From an uncultured Ruminococcus sp. (lineage in GTDB: Bacteria; Bacillota; Clostridia; Oscillospirales; Ruminococcaceae): DNA of 5,898 nucleotides. Under the pieces are notes generated by a model that was not told the DNA's origin, did not search any database, and was given only the letters and a program-made list of their open reading frames with translations. The translations under genes were made by a program, and so were the position numbers. Of the stretch, positions 5,825-5,898 are shown piece after piece (position 1 is the stretch's first letter; the number at the start of each line of letters is the position of its first letter). The stretch is from assembly GCA_945876405.1 (NCBI GenBank), contig CAMCOJ010000144.1:1-5898 (forward strand), read 5' to 3'.

Positions 5825-5830
5825 ATTATA
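5825..5830 (-). promoter_or_regulatory. Possible promoter -10 box (TATAAT) of the peptidase gene
   Basis: A TATAAT on the minus strand lies 37 bases before the ATG. At the usual 17-base spacing the -35 box would fall in the adapter, so the real -35 is lost. The leader would be about 30 bases, too short for a c-di-GMP riboswitch. It can form a 5-bp hairpin (GGCAG with CTGCC, 5801-5819), or alternatively CTGC with GCAG next to the ribosome site. Confidence 0.45.
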
Positions 5831-5847
5831 CTTACATATATAAAGAG

Positions 5848-5898
5848 CTGTCTCTTATACACATCTGACGCTGCCGACGATACTGCTTGTGTAGATCT
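5848..5898. other. Nextera transposase/i5 adapter contamination
   Basis: Starting at 5848 the sequence is the reverse complement of the Nextera read-1 adapter: the 19-base mosaic end CTGTCTCTTATACACATCT, then GACGCTGCCGACGA, an 8-base index (TACTGCTT), then GTGTAGATCT from the i5 flow-cell primer. None of this is genomic. It marks the end of a sequenced insert and shows that reads were not trimmed before assembly. Confidence 0.98.

Noticed and set aside
1..5847. CRISPR arrays, tRNA or rRNA genes, insertion sequences
   Set aside because: No direct-repeat/spacer pattern, cloverleaf, transposase or terminal inverted repeat was seen; the only repeats are the coding 267-bp pair and the two riboswitches.
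5788..5862. Peptidase start at 5862
   Set aside because: The ATG and first residues come from Nextera adapter sequence; ATG 5787 has a proper ribosome site.

Overview
The window looks like part of a draft or metagenomic contig from a Gram-positive, low-to-medium-GC Clostridia-type bacterium (Bacillota). The evidence is the set of secreted surface proteins with Cna_B, pilin-isopeptide and MucBP domains, the strong AGGAG-like ribosome sites, and the c-di-GMP-I riboswitches with intrinsic terminators. I cannot name the species. The last 51 bases (5848-5898) are not genomic: they are Nextera library adapter, so native sequence ends at 5847.

All genes lie on the minus strand, so the reading order is right to left. 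First (5787 to 4282) comes a membrane-directed or secreted protein with two 89-residue Lys/Thr-rich tandem repeats, a long Ala/Glu/Pro/Thr linker and a C-terminal zinc metallopeptidase domain of the anthrax-lethal-factor/Pro-Pro-endopeptidase type (HELGH, then a Tyr seven residues before a Glu in EYFAES). Its reading frame is broken by one in-frame TAG at a position that is lysine in the second repeat. Second (4122 to 3373) is a 249-residue surface protein with a signal peptide, acidic linker, one MucBP domain, a second linker and a C-terminal membrane anchor. Third (3127 to beyond base 1) is a very large adhesin or pilus-like protein with a signal peptide, a VWA domain with complete MIDAS motif, a Cna_B-type domain, a stalk domain and two pilin-isopeptide domains. 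Its C terminus is outside the window.

The second and third genes each have their own promoter and their own c-di-GMP-I (GEMM) riboswitch followed by an intrinsic terminator. In both, the 5' arm of the terminator contains the 3' end of the aptamer. Ligand binding and termination should therefore compete, which predicts that c-di-GMP turns both surface proteins on. The protease has a short leader with no riboswitch.

The arrangement recalls Clostridioides difficile, where c-di-GMP riboswitches control surface adhesins and the Pro-Pro endopeptidase that cuts them off the cell. The likely story here is a c-di-GMP-responsive attachment/release module, with a protease repertoire and wiring that differ from the known case. 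Its function and substrates are inferred, not shown.
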